64,000 nt of DNA. It comes from Craspedostauros australis (Eukaryota > Bacillariophyta > Bacillariophyceae > Mastogloiales > Achnanthaceae). The position numbers and the translations under genes are program-made. The notes under the pieces were generated by a model. That model saw only the letters and a program-made list of their open reading frames with translations. It was not told the origin of the DNA and made no database searches. Location: the NCBI GenBank assembly GCA_026770025.1, contig JAMXDE010000039.1:496001-560000 (forward strand), given 5' to 3'. How positions within the stretch are numbered: the first letter of the stretch is position 1; each line of letters begins with the position of its first letter. Below, one piece after another: positions 33,901 through 43,125 of the stretch.

Positions 33901-35664
33901 TGCGGACGGCAATCACGAGAACAACTCCAAACCAGCAACAGCAAACCCCTGGTGATGCCATACAAAACGCACTAATACATACCGATACGATACACCATCT
34001 CATTTGAACCATAAACTGAGCGTATCATGTGAATGCTGGACTTTTGACGAGAGTGAACGTCGCACTTTAATCAACATTATTTGTATTGCCATTTCGGTCC
34101 GTACGACTACGTGTTGTGATGTCCAAAAACTCTAGGGGACACCCCCGCTTCATGGTCCATGATCATGCCCATCCCCGTCACATCCATCGTATCCGAGCAT
34201 CCTATCGCTCTGAACGCTTTCGTATCCATCGGCTGGGCATGTATTGTGCCAGGTTTGCTCATTGTTCTCTCTCCAGCTTGCGATATGTGGAAATCTGGAG
34301 TTTCGACACCAGGCGAAAAACTCCGGTCCTCTGTCATGCAATCAAGACATTTCATGCATCCGACCTTCGTTGCTACCGCCATGCAGCATCCCGGATCCAG
34401 TAGGATCCAGGCAACATAGTGGCGCGGCCGAAAGGGCTGGCGAGTGGATACCCATGACGGGCGGCTTGGTTTTGCGAATGCCACTCTCGAATTGTTCGAT
34501 GCTCCAAAACCAACCTCCCGTCGTTGGCGTCGAGAATGATCCTGGTAAACATTGGAAGTTCTCACTGGAATATTACTCAACCGATCTCCCAAGTGACTCT
34601 GAGTGCTTCTTGTATGGGCGGTGTGTCCATGTCGTAGATGTGTGGCGTGGCGCCCGGTCCCAAGCGACGGGCATCGGGTGCCGCCCCTACCCCCAAAAAC
34701 TCTTGGAAACCACTTTTGCTTGTTGACGACGACGTATCCACCGCCGGATGGACGCCAAACTTCGTGGGTACCTCCATCATGATCCATTCCATACATCTTG
34801 CGCATCAATGGTGGCCGGAATGGTCTGTCTCGATCATACAGGATCTTTTCCTTGGAGCAGATGTTGCGTCAAAACGATGGTTCTGATTCCGTTCGATATA
34901 TCTCCGTCCACCGCTGGGTTATACATGCGATACCACACGTATCCATAATCTGTAAGATTTCAGATCCGTCGACGTGCTTGGAAGTCCATATGGAGGTGTG
35001 GTACTTGCGGCATATTTGATGGCCGCTCTTGGTTGTGGTTTTGGGACGCCATTGTCGTGTGTTTGTGTGGGTTTCGTTGTTTGGACCTTTGGGGTTTAGT
35101 GAAGTTTAACATTTAATGGACAAATCCGCATACAGTTTCATGTTACCTGGTTTGTTCCTTGTGCTTCTACGTCTCGTTGAGAATTTGAGCACGACAAAGC
35201 ACGTCAATCCGTGCGAGGTTTCATGGAATATGCGAGCTCTGTTTCCGTGACTGCAGTACAACACGGGAACAAATGGAAAGTCATATGTAATAAAATTTAT
35301 ACCACAATTACCGCTACCAAAAAAATTGTTTTCAGGAGGAGGAAATCACGAACAAAAACAAGAGAAGGCTCCGCAAATCAAGCTAGAGAGAGGGCGTTGC
35401 TCTCCGTTCAAAATCTGGCGACGAAAGCGGAGAATGCGGCATCGTCCCCACCTCCGGCCATGTTGATCAAACAACAATAAAAAGCGCACTATACGTTGTA
35501 TTGGTATGTAGAGTACCACACAAGACAAAACAGAACACAATACAACACAAATCATCATCTGTGTTGTTCGCTGCTGATGTGATCGTTATCCATTGGCTTG
35601 TTTACGTGAATTGGACAGATCTGGAAATGGGACCATTATTGTACTCCTCGCCATCGGCTTTTGT
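30956..35664. other. Left interior of the candidate element, no recognised gene
   Basis: 4.7 kb. Near the left end is a 7-bp stem (catcgcg/cgcgatg, 30983-31019) around a ccggccggcc palindrome. At about 31110-31205 three degenerate units of about 30 bp share ccatggtgtg...cgacgtc. A (TG)n run is at 31654-31673. The stretch 32000-33660 is cat/gca-rich. 33745-33830 is AT-rich with repeated tata/gtac steps. Frames of 100-230 codons on both strands overlap each other and match nothing that I know; 34100-34950 (minus) could be decayed coding sequence. Confidence 0.5.
31654..31673. repeat. (TG)n microsatellite
   Basis: Ten consecutive TG units in the left interior of the candidate element. Confidence 0.9.
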
Positions 35665-38349
35665 TCAACCGGAAGCAGGCGATTCTTCCTCGCTTTCAAG
35701 CACCATACCACCATGCAGAACAAGGATGCCGCTCTCATCATAATCCGGATCATTTGGGTCTCCTCCTGCCCAGGTGTCCGGGTCGGTCAACTCCATCAGA
35801 TTTTGATCGGCTTCCACAATGTCCAACGGTATCATGTCCTCCTCTTCAACCTCGTATTCCTTGTTGTTCTCTTTGTTCGCATTGTCCGATTTCTCTAGCT
35901 CTTTCAAGTACGTTATCGCACGCTTCACTGGACCTGCCAGGAATGATTTGATGAATGCTATGGTTGCCTTCATGCGTCCTTCCCAATCAGCAATCAGAGG
36001 TCCTTTCAGCAAGGCATCGTACACGACGTACGCCGTCTCTCGTTTGTCTTTATCTTTCTCACCATCGATCTTCGCCCGACAAATGATCTCTGCGACCGCC
36101 CTCGACATGAGGGGTGCCTTCTCGGACGATGCCGCGGCTTTCTGAGCTGTGGTGAGTTTCGGCTTGTCTTGGAAGGTCTTCGCCCAACCAGCTCGACAAT
36201 TGGCTGGGGCATCTTTTGTTGCGCCGTCCTTGTATGATGAACGAGGCGGGACCACTTCTTCCATTGCACGCTTCCCCACACCCTTACGCCAGTCTATTGT
36301 TTTGGTGCGGTCCTCGCCTCTCTTTCGTTTCGAGCTAGTTGGCTTCTTGGTGGATTGCGCTGCTTGCTCTGTGGATTGTGTGGCTGTTGCCTGGGTGGAT
36401 TGAGCAGCATCTTCCGAAGAATTGTTGGGTGCTGCCGAGGTGGATTGCACGACCTGCTCTGTGGATTGTGCGGCTGCTATCTGGGTGGTTCGAGCAGCAA
36501 CTTCCGTACATTCGTTGGCTGTCGCCTGGATGGAATGGGCGGCCGCAACCTCCGTGGGTTGAGCAGCATGTTCCGTAGATGCGTTGGATGCCGTCGAGGT
36601 GGATTGAGCGGCTGCTGCCTGGGTGGAGGGCGCCGCTTGCTCCGTGGATTGTGTTGCTGCTGCCTGGGTGGATCGAGCAGCATCTTCCGTAGATTCGTTG
36701 GCTGCTGCCTGGGTGGATTGCGCTGCTTGCTCCGTGGATTGTGTGGCTGCTGCCGGGGTGGAATGTGCAGCCTGATTCGTGGAGTCGTCGGCTGCTGCAG
36801 GGATGGAATGTGCTGCCTGATTCGTGGAGTTGTCGGCTGCTGCTGCAGTGGCTTTCGCCGCCTGCTTCGTTGATTTCTTGGCTCCTCCTGGCTTGATGAC
36901 GAACGCAGCCTCCACTGGCTCCACCGTGCCCTTCAAAATGCTCATCTCGAGGTTCTGCATGTAGTACTTGTCGAGGTGCTTGTCCACCAACACTGGATCT
37001 GATACATCCGACGACGCCGTGACTTTGACACTGCCGTTACGAAAATCCAACTCATGCGTGGCGCGAGTTTTGGGTGGGATGGTGGTGGAGAATGTTGTTT
37101 TGCGCGTTGGATCGACTGGGAACAGAAGCGGCGCTTGCAGGTCTTTTCCCTCCAACAGCAACGTCACGCTGCCTTTGATCTGCTTCCCCACAAGAATATT
37201 GAACACATGCTCTTCCGTTTGTGATTTACCGTTTTCGGATCCGTCAATGTACCAAGTGAGACCTTTATTGATGTAGCTGAAGTGCGCATCCAGCAGCCCC
37301 TTGCCTGTCTGGGCCTCCGTAAACAGCCATCGGATGATTTGATGAGATGGTCTGGGCGGTGCGTTGGCGCTGTTGATGGTCTCCACCTCTGCTTTGGCCG
37401 CAGCATAGACTTCTTCTGTCTTGGGATCCTCGGCTTCGGGATTGAATGCGACGCCCTCCTCCCCGCGATTCCGCCCATGAATGTATCGCATCAGCGACGG
37501 ACTCAAGAAGCAGCTAGCATTGTCACTTTGTATCACGATTTCTGTCCGATCAGGGTGCATCTTGGGCAGGATCTTCGTCATGAGCAACTTGAGCGCTCCA
37601 GCAACCTGCACCTGGTCCTGTGAATGGTAGGTTTTGATGAGCAGATCCACGAAACGATAGTGATAGGCACCATCTTCAAACGTAATTGTCATCACACCCA
37701 GCAACGACATACCTCTCTTCCCAAAGTATTCAGATTGGGCCTCTTTGCTGCAGATAGGCAATATTTTCTGCTTGTGATCGAGCACCACCATCATCTTGCG
37801 CGGATTGTGCTTCAGAGATTCCTTCTCCTCCCGAATTGCCTCGAATTGGACCATTGCCCTCACTTTGTGACTCATGTATACTCGAAGCTGCTCCTGGCAG
37901 ATAAGGACAGCCCCAAACATCGTCTCAACTTCTTTCCTGTTCTCTTCGCCTCGAACATGCTTGATGGCACGGCGCAGAAACTCTTGGACACGGACTGGAA
38001 AGAAATCGTGGATGTCTGCGCAACGTTCGCACACTTTCTCGGTGTGGATGTCATAGTCGGAGCGGAGCGCATATTCACACGAATGCAGCATGTCGAATAC
38101 GGAACGAAGCTTCATGTGCGAATGGGTGTAGTCCCACTTGACAAATGCGAAGATTTCGTTCCAATCTTCGACAATCCTTCCTATCTCGTCGCGAAGCTCC
38201 TTCCTGCTGTCATCCTCGCCAAGCTCCTTCCTCCTGTCATCCTCGCCAAGCTCCTTCATGCTGTCATCCTCGCCAAGCTCCTTCTTCCTGTCAACGCCGC
38301 CCAGCAACACGCCGAGTCTCGTAAACATATCCGAAAGCTTCACTGATAC
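35665..38349 (-). CDS. Transposase-like RNase H-fold protein, C-terminal half of an interrupted frame
   Basis: Frame open from just after a TAA (38352-38350) to the stop at 35665; about 895 codons, without an ATG at its left end, so it is probably not an independent gene. It begins VSVKLSDMFTRLG, followed by four 9-residue repeats of KELGEDD. The core has the layout of a DDE-type transposase: an Asp in VVLDHKQKILP (codon 37779-37777), then QSEYFGKRGMSLLG, an Asp in VIQSDNASCF (37524-37522), and an Asp in AQTGKGLLDAHF (37290-37288), spaced 85 and 78 residues. The SDN/SDG...GKG-x-x-D pattern recalls uncharacterised transposases of many eukaryotes, but I cannot name the family. The C-terminal third is Ala/Gln/Ser/Thr repeats (about 36350-36870) and then charged sequence. 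No homology search was possible. Confidence 0.6.
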   Translation of the reverse strand, partial: VSVKLSDMFTRLGVLLGGVDRKKELGEDDSMKELGEDDRRKELGEDDSRKELRDEIGRIVEDWNEIFAFVKWDYTHSHMKLRSVFDMLHSCEYALRSDYDIHTEKVCERCADIHDFFPVRVQEFLRRAIKHVRGEENRKEVETMFGAVLICQEQLRVYMSHKVRAMVQFEAIREEKESLKHNPRKMMVVLDHKQKILPICSKEAQSEYFGKRGMSLLGVMTITFEDGAYHYRFVDLLIKTYHSQDQVQVAGALKLLMTKILPKMHPDRTEIVIQSDNASCFLSPSLMRYIHGRNRGEEGVAFNPEAEDPKTEEVYAAAKAEVETINSANAPPRPSHQIIRWLFTEAQTGKGLLDAHFSYINKGLTWYIDGSENGKSQTEEHVFNILVGKQIKGSVTLLLEGKDLQAPLLFPVDPTRKTTFSTTIPPKTRATHELDFRNGSVKVTASSDVSDPVLVDKHLDKYYMQNLEMSILKGTVEPVEAAFVIKPGGAKKSTKQAAKATAAAADNSTNQAAHSIPAAADDSTNQAAHSTPAAATQSTEQAAQSTQAAANESTEDAARSTQAAATQSTEQAAPSTQAAAAQSTSTASNASTEHAAQPTEVAAAHSIQATANECTEVAARTTQIAAAQSTEQVVQSTSAAPNNSSEDAAQSTQATATQSTEQAAQSTKKPTSSKRKRGEDRTKTIDWRKGVGKRAMEEVVPPRSSYKDGATKDAPANCRAGWAKTFQDKPKLTTAQKAAASSEKAPLMSRAVAEIICRAKIDGEKDKDKRETAYVVYDALLKGPLIADWEGRMKATIAFIKSFLAGPVKRAITYLKELEKSDNANKENNKEYEVEEEDMIPLDIVEADQNLMELTDPDTWAGGDPNDPDYDESGILVLHGGMVLESEEESPASG
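36350..36870 (-). repeat. Degenerate coding repeats, AQSTEQAAQST type
   Basis: More than ten imperfect units of about 10-12 codons encoding Ala/Gln/Ser/Thr (STEQAAQSTQAAA-like) in the C-terminal part of the transposase-like frame. Confidence 0.85.
38192..38295 (-). repeat. 27-bp tandem repeat encoding KELGEDDxx
   Basis: Four units, the last one diverged, at the start of the frame downstream of the TAA. Confidence 0.9.
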
Positions 38350-40725
38350 TTACATCATGTCAACGTAGTAGGAAGACAGGCCCGTTTGGCACTTGCCACG
38401 CCTGGTCAGGAGCGCGAATATCTCTCGGAATGTGTTGTACCCCACCGGCTTGTTCTCAACGCTCATCTTGTACTTGCGGAACAACCCTCTCACGGAGTTT
38501 TTGCCGCGCAGAAACACAGGCAATCCTTCGTAGACGATGCCATGCGTTTTCACCGAGCGCGATGTGCTGGGTTTGTAGTGTGTGACTGAGGTGAGAAAGG
38601 AAATCAACCCCTGCAGCTTTTCCTCGCAAAGACGGGTTCGCTTTCCCTTGAGCGGGACCTCGGCTCCGCCAAGAAGCTTGATTGCATCCTCCATTGCGTT
38701 GTTGTAGCAGACATGCCACAGGTTCGTGCGCATGGAATCGACCTGTGCTCGCTGTTCTTCTGAAAGCTTGTCTGCGTGCCCGCGGAGAATTTTTGCGCAG
38801 TCTTCGCGGCTGGAGGTGTGGGCGAGGATTGCGCGTCCCATTTGTGCCACGTCATGGCTTCCAAAGAATATCATCAGACAGACAGTCTCCTCCAATGTCG
38901 TTGATGGCAACTGTTGGTCCTCTCGCACAAACTTCATGACTTCCTTCAGCTGACGAAGAGGCGTCGTGTTCGAAAAAAGTATTCTGGATCCGACAGCGCT
39001 CAATTCGTTCCAGGCCCGGGTGATCACTGACCACATTCGTGATTGTAATTCGGTGTTGTCTGGGACCTTCACGAAGCCGTTGTTTGGGAAGTCTCTCAAA
39101 TAGGCTGCGTGCCTTTGTCCTTCGGCGAGAATAGAGATCAGCTTGCTTTTCATCGTTTCATCGGCGTCCGATTCGTTGCCGTTATCTTCGGCTTGGTCAT
39201 AGTCGCTGTCGTTGTCGTCGCTGTTGCCGCTGCCCTCCTGTTCGTCGGACCTGAGTTCGAGGACACTCATCATCTCCGCGTCTGCGCTTGGGTCTGTCGA
39301 CTCTGCGTCATCGAGGATCTTGACATCGCCCTGGACATCAGCATCATCATGTGGCTCATCGTGCGGCTCCTCCTGAGCACGTTGCTCAGCCACATCAACG
39401 TCACGAACTGCGCCAGTGCTTGCGTTGTTGGTGATGGTTTGGTCATGACCGTTGCCGATGTCATTGTTGGTGTGATGGCTGTCCTTGACAGGCGTGTCGG
39501 TCCCTGCCGGGGTGTCTGTTGCATCGAGCGTCTGGTTGTCAATGACCTCCATTTCCATTGTTGGCGGATCGGGGTTTTGGACTTGAAGACTTGCATGGTC
39601 GGTTGGTTTGTTCGTCGCAGCGTGTGTTGGTGTTGGTGTTGTTGTTGCTGCTGCTGTGGACGTGAAGTCATTGGTTCTGATGGCTGATGCAACAAAGCAG
39701 TCCATGCAAAGTCCCAAATCAACGCCGTCTTGGAAGCAACAAGCTAGAGTACAGAAGTGCTCGTTGCATCCGACACACCTCATGATGCCGAAACGGTTGC
39801 GCTGTCCTGGCTTTGTGGTGGTGGTGGTCGTGGTGGTCGTGGTGCCGGCAGCGACCGCGGGTGGGGTGGCGAATTGATGGCTGTTGTGTGCGACTGCGCC
39901 ATGTTCTTGCGACGGATCGCGCTGCCCTGGTTCAGTGGCAACTCCACTCATGGTGGAATGCGCATTGCCGTCAGAGGAACTTGGAGGATTATCGGATCCG
40001 AACTGGGGGTGAGTAGCAGGTGGCGTGAGATGCATCTGCAGTTGCATGTGCGAATGCTGCTGCAGTTGCGTGTCCACATATGGTTGAGCAAGTGAAGTAT
40101 GTGGCTCTGCTCGGAGTGGGGATGGCGATAGTGGAGACCCACTGTATGCCGATTGCTGCCAATACGTTTGTCCAGCCGCATATTGTGGTGCAGGTGGTGA
40201 AGAGTATGCGGTGTGATAATGTTGATCATGTGCTCTGCCACTGTACGCATACGTGCTCTGGGGTGGTGATGTCACAGGGTGCGACCATCGTGGTGGCATT
40301 CCATACAGGTACGGCGGCGCCTGCGTGTGTGGCACCCCGTGCCATGGTGGAGGCAAGTACTGTGGTGGCATCCGATGCTCTGGTGATGGCAGAGGAGGCA
40401 TTGCAGGAGGGGAGAAGTACGGTTGAGAATCACGCAGGACAGATGCCCCAAAACTGGAGGCCTGTCTGTAGGGGGATGGTGTGTTGGTCTGGTACCCCGA
40501 GTGATGCTCAAAGGTACCATCGTGAGCACGATGTCGTTTGTGTGGCGGAGACCTTCTGCCATAGTACGGTGCTCCTCCAAGTGCACGATTCATGGTGCGA
40601 AGGGGACGATTCCAGGTAGTTCGGTCTGTATGTGTGAAAGTAGATGGCTGTGCTGGTGGTGGTGGTGTGTGCTTGTGATTGTCTGTTGTTGCTGCTGGTG
40701 TTGCTGTTGGTGATGAATCATGCAT
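38350..40725 (-). CDS. Zinc-cluster N-terminal half of the same interrupted transposase-like frame
   Basis: 791 residues from the ATG at 40725 to the TAA at 38352-38350, in the same reading frame as the transposase-like half that follows at once. Residues 1-280 are Pro/His/Ser/Gln-rich. A Cys cluster follows (MRCVGCNEHFCTLACC, then GLCMDCF), consistent with zinc binding. An acidic stretch lies at about residues 450-520. The C-terminal 200 residues are ordered: RGLFRKYKMSVENKPVGYNT, FREIFALLTRRGKCQTGL, SSYYVDMM. The DNA-binding domain before the catalytic core of a transposase would fit here. The stop lies inside ATGATGTAAGTATC, which also has a perfect GTAAGT donor, so splicing over the stop is possible. 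Either reading makes the two halves one gene or one pseudogene. Confidence 0.55.
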   Translation of the reverse strand: MHDSSPTATPAATTDNHKHTPPPPAQPSTFTHTDRTTWNRPLRTMNRALGGAPYYGRRSPPHKRHRAHDGTFEHHSGYQTNTPSPYRQASSFGASVLRDSQPYFSPPAMPPLPSPEHRMPPQYLPPPWHGVPHTQAPPYLYGMPPRWSHPVTSPPQSTYAYSGRAHDQHYHTAYSSPPAPQYAAGQTYWQQSAYSGSPLSPSPLRAEPHTSLAQPYVDTQLQQHSHMQLQMHLTPPATHPQFGSDNPPSSSDGNAHSTMSGVATEPGQRDPSQEHGAVAHNSHQFATPPAVAAGTTTTTTTTTTKPGQRNRFGIMRCVGCNEHFCTLACCFQDGVDLGLCMDCFVASAIRTNDFTSTAAATTTPTPTHAATNKPTDHASLQVQNPDPPTMEMEVIDNQTLDATDTPAGTDTPVKDSHHTNNDIGNGHDQTITNNASTGAVRDVDVAEQRAQEEPHDEPHDDADVQGDVKILDDAESTDPSADAEMMSVLELRSDEQEGSGNSDDNDSDYDQAEDNGNESDADETMKSKLISILAEGQRHAAYLRDFPNNGFVKVPDNTELQSRMWSVITRAWNELSAVGSRILFSNTTPLRQLKEVMKFVREDQQLPSTTLEETVCLMIFFGSHDVAQMGRAILAHTSSREDCAKILRGHADKLSEEQRAQVDSMRTNLWHVCYNNAMEDAIKLLGGAEVPLKGKRTRLCEEKLQGLISFLTSVTHYKPSTSRSVKTHGIVYEGLPVFLRGKNSVRGLFRKYKMSVENKPVGYNTFREIFALLTRRGKCQTGLSSYYVDMM

Positions 40726-42682
40726 CGATCATCTCTAGCATCGTCCCAAACGAAAGCACTCCAGATCACCAAGTATCCCACGCTTCCCGTGGAAGCTAGT
40801 GTTGTACTTGACCTCTCACCAACATCGTGACTGGGTATCTGTCAACGTGGAAGCTCATGACCAGAGAATCTGCCATGTTCGATGTGCCTGTTTGTCAGGG
40901 GGGGGAAAATCGATTGGTTGGGATAGCCAGCCCTGATCCGAGAATGGATGGATGCGAGCAGTTACTCGTAACGGCAGACAAGGCCCTTAGCCAATCATAT
41001 CGCTTGAAATACGTCAAGGTGAGGGGGAATTCCTAAATTCGAAGACAAAGTATCCAGTTGAACCGAAGACATATGCACCCAAATTATGTCTCCAGAATGT
41101 CTCAGTGATATCAATTGGGGGCCACTGCAAACCGCCAATTCGCTGCTCCGTGGGCGAAAGCCTCGTGGAACAACACCACACAAACAGCCCAGCCGATGTC
41201 GCTCGCGTGCATGTCGGAAGGAGACGAAGGTGCAGCTCTCCAATGGTGTGTCACACGAGGGTGACAACGAGAGAGCCAGAGACAACGAACAGCTTCTACA
41301 CTCATCCTTGAGTGAGGTATCAGTCTGGTACATCAGCACTTGTCGTCTCTCGACACCAGTGGGAAGCAAAGTCGACATCTACAACACGAACGACACAACC
41401 AACTCCGTGTCAGCACGCCCTCAACTGTAGGTTCGTGCAGCGGCTACGGCGACCGTTTGCATCAGAGATGGAAAGAATGTCATCATCTCTGCGATTCAAC
41501 GGGACCTCCCCTCACAGACCCAGACTTTCCACGCAGATCAGCACGAAGATGCATCCTGCAACCCACCCTGGAGAGGTTTCCTGATGACACACCATATGAC
41601 GAAACAGAGAGAGGCGAACGGAGGCAAGGTACATCGCCATTGCGAGCTGCGAAAACCAGTCCCTCGATTTCCCCCTAACACGCGAGTGAAGCAAAGCCCG
41701 AAGTTGACGAGAACGCGCTAAGAGGATGATAGGAACCATGTGGCAACCGTCATCCTCATCTCCACTTCTCTCTCTCTCTCTCTCTCTCTCTCACGCAATT
41801 CGCACTTCAGGAGCCGCTTTCCATCCTTCCAGCTCCCTTTTCGTGCTGGCGTCGAAACTTCCCCTTGGCTTGGTATCTATCAGAAATCCGCATGTATCAC
41901 CTCTTTGCAACATGCACACAGGGACGTGTGTGTACGACATGGTCGAATTCGGAATGCTACTCTGCGTGCCTGGACAAGCAAGTCGTGGCCCATGCCAGTT
42001 TGATCGGCGTCCTACAAGCGCGTCTACATAGACAAGTACTCTACGACCCCGACAGTTCTACCAACTCGCGTGATGGACATGGTGCCACATGGTACCATAT
42101 GTCGGGAACAACGCCGACGAACCTCCATCGGGCGCCTCAGAGGAGAAAGGAGAGGGCAACATTGACAACCTGTTGGGAAAATGACTTCAAGCAAGAAAAT
42201 AAGCGTCAAGCGGATCGGAACAGCAAAGGCATTTCCTACGATACGTACCTATTACAATTATTTAGTGTACCACAATACCAGGTAGATGCAACCAAGCCAT
42301 TGTTACAGTAACAACATACAGATCTGGAATAATGTGCTGCAGTCTTCCACCAATCCTTCATGGACACATTCTGGGCGCATTGGTGTGCAGTGTCGTTGGT
42401 TGAATCAAAGGTGTGTTGTCCCCGTTTGCGGCAACCACACTGCGAACTGAAATGCTGCGCCACGGAGCCGAGCAAGTCGTGGAAACCATGGGCGCCAATT
42501 CTGCAACGGACAATGACATGTCGTGTTGGACTAGCTTCCCACTTTTTCAAACACTGATTGTCGAACGAGAACCCCAATCTTTCCCGAAATCCACACTCAA
42601 AAGTATCAAAACAGTGACGTCTGTACGTCGCCTCCAAATTAGTTGTAGCCTTTCCTCAAAACTAAAATTAAAATAACTTCTG
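40726..42682. other. Right interior of the candidate element, no recognised gene
   Basis: About 2 kb upstream of the interrupted frame, so its promoter should lie here. A (CT)n run is at 41767-41792 and a tactcgta octamer at 40963-40970. Frames of 60-150 codons on both strands have no recognisable motifs. Confidence 0.5.
41767..41792. repeat. (CT)n microsatellite
   Basis: Thirteen consecutive CT units directly readable. Confidence 0.9.
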
Positions 42683-42807
42683 AACTAAAGGAGATAGGGG
42701 GGGGTCTTGAGGGTTGTGTAGGGTCCTCACATATAGGGCTATCGATGTGTGAAGTTTAAGAGGCAGCAATTTGGAATCATCGGGGAATATCCATCGATCC
42801 TGTTGAA
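42683..42807 (-). repeat. 125-bp inverted repeat, right copy
   Basis: Reverse complement of 30831-30955. Its outer end lies 318 bp before the ATG of the cathepsin X gene, so an insertion here would have landed in or near that promoter. Confidence 0.93.
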
Positions 42808-43125
42808 CCCGGGTCTTACAAGAAAGAAGAAAGGAACGAAGAAGATGGATGCAGAAAGAACGATGACACGAGACAAAAACATGGATGGGAAACATCATGG
42901 CGATCACACACACAGACACGACAAAGAACAAGATCTTTGGGTCTCCGCGGATCGTGCGAAAGAAGAAACGCAACGACCGCGAAGAGGAGTTGAGATACCA
43001 ACGCCAATCATAAAACAGAAGCAAACCTTGCGGAGACACCAACACCAAGAGAGAATAGGACAGGATTACCAACAAGACGCCACTCATACCCTACTTAGAA
43101 CAACGTTAGACAGAAGCCACCCACC
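42808..43125. promoter_or_regulatory. Upstream region of the cathepsin X gene
   Basis: 318 bp between the right inverted repeat and the cathepsin start codon. Purine-rich (gaaagaagaaagg, aaagaagaaacg). It should hold the promoter and 5' UTR. No TATA box stands out. Confidence 0.45.

Larger units (their letters stand above)
30831..42807. mobile_element. Candidate ~12-kb DNA transposon bounded by 125-bp inverted repeats
   Basis: Both ends carry a 125-bp sequence in opposite orientation (30831-30955 and 42683-42807) with about two mismatches. Similarity stops abruptly on both sides of each copy. Inside, the only convincing gene is a long minus-strand frame (35665-40725) with a transposase-like RNase H core. 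The flanks of that gene (30956-35664 and 40726-42682) lack recognisable genes. The outer flanks show no obvious target duplication, so the exact boundaries are inferred. Alternative: two unrelated insertions of a short repeat in opposite orientation, with the transposase-like gene between them by chance. Confidence 0.55.

Noticed and set aside
31024-34808. Several 100-230-codon frames in the left interior of the candidate element
   Set aside because: They overlap each other on both strands and show no conserved motif, membrane pattern or plausible start and splice context.
38340-38352. An 11-nt intron gtaagtatcag removing the TAA
   Set aside because: Too short for a spliceosomal intron, and it would shift the frame away from the downstream coding sequence.
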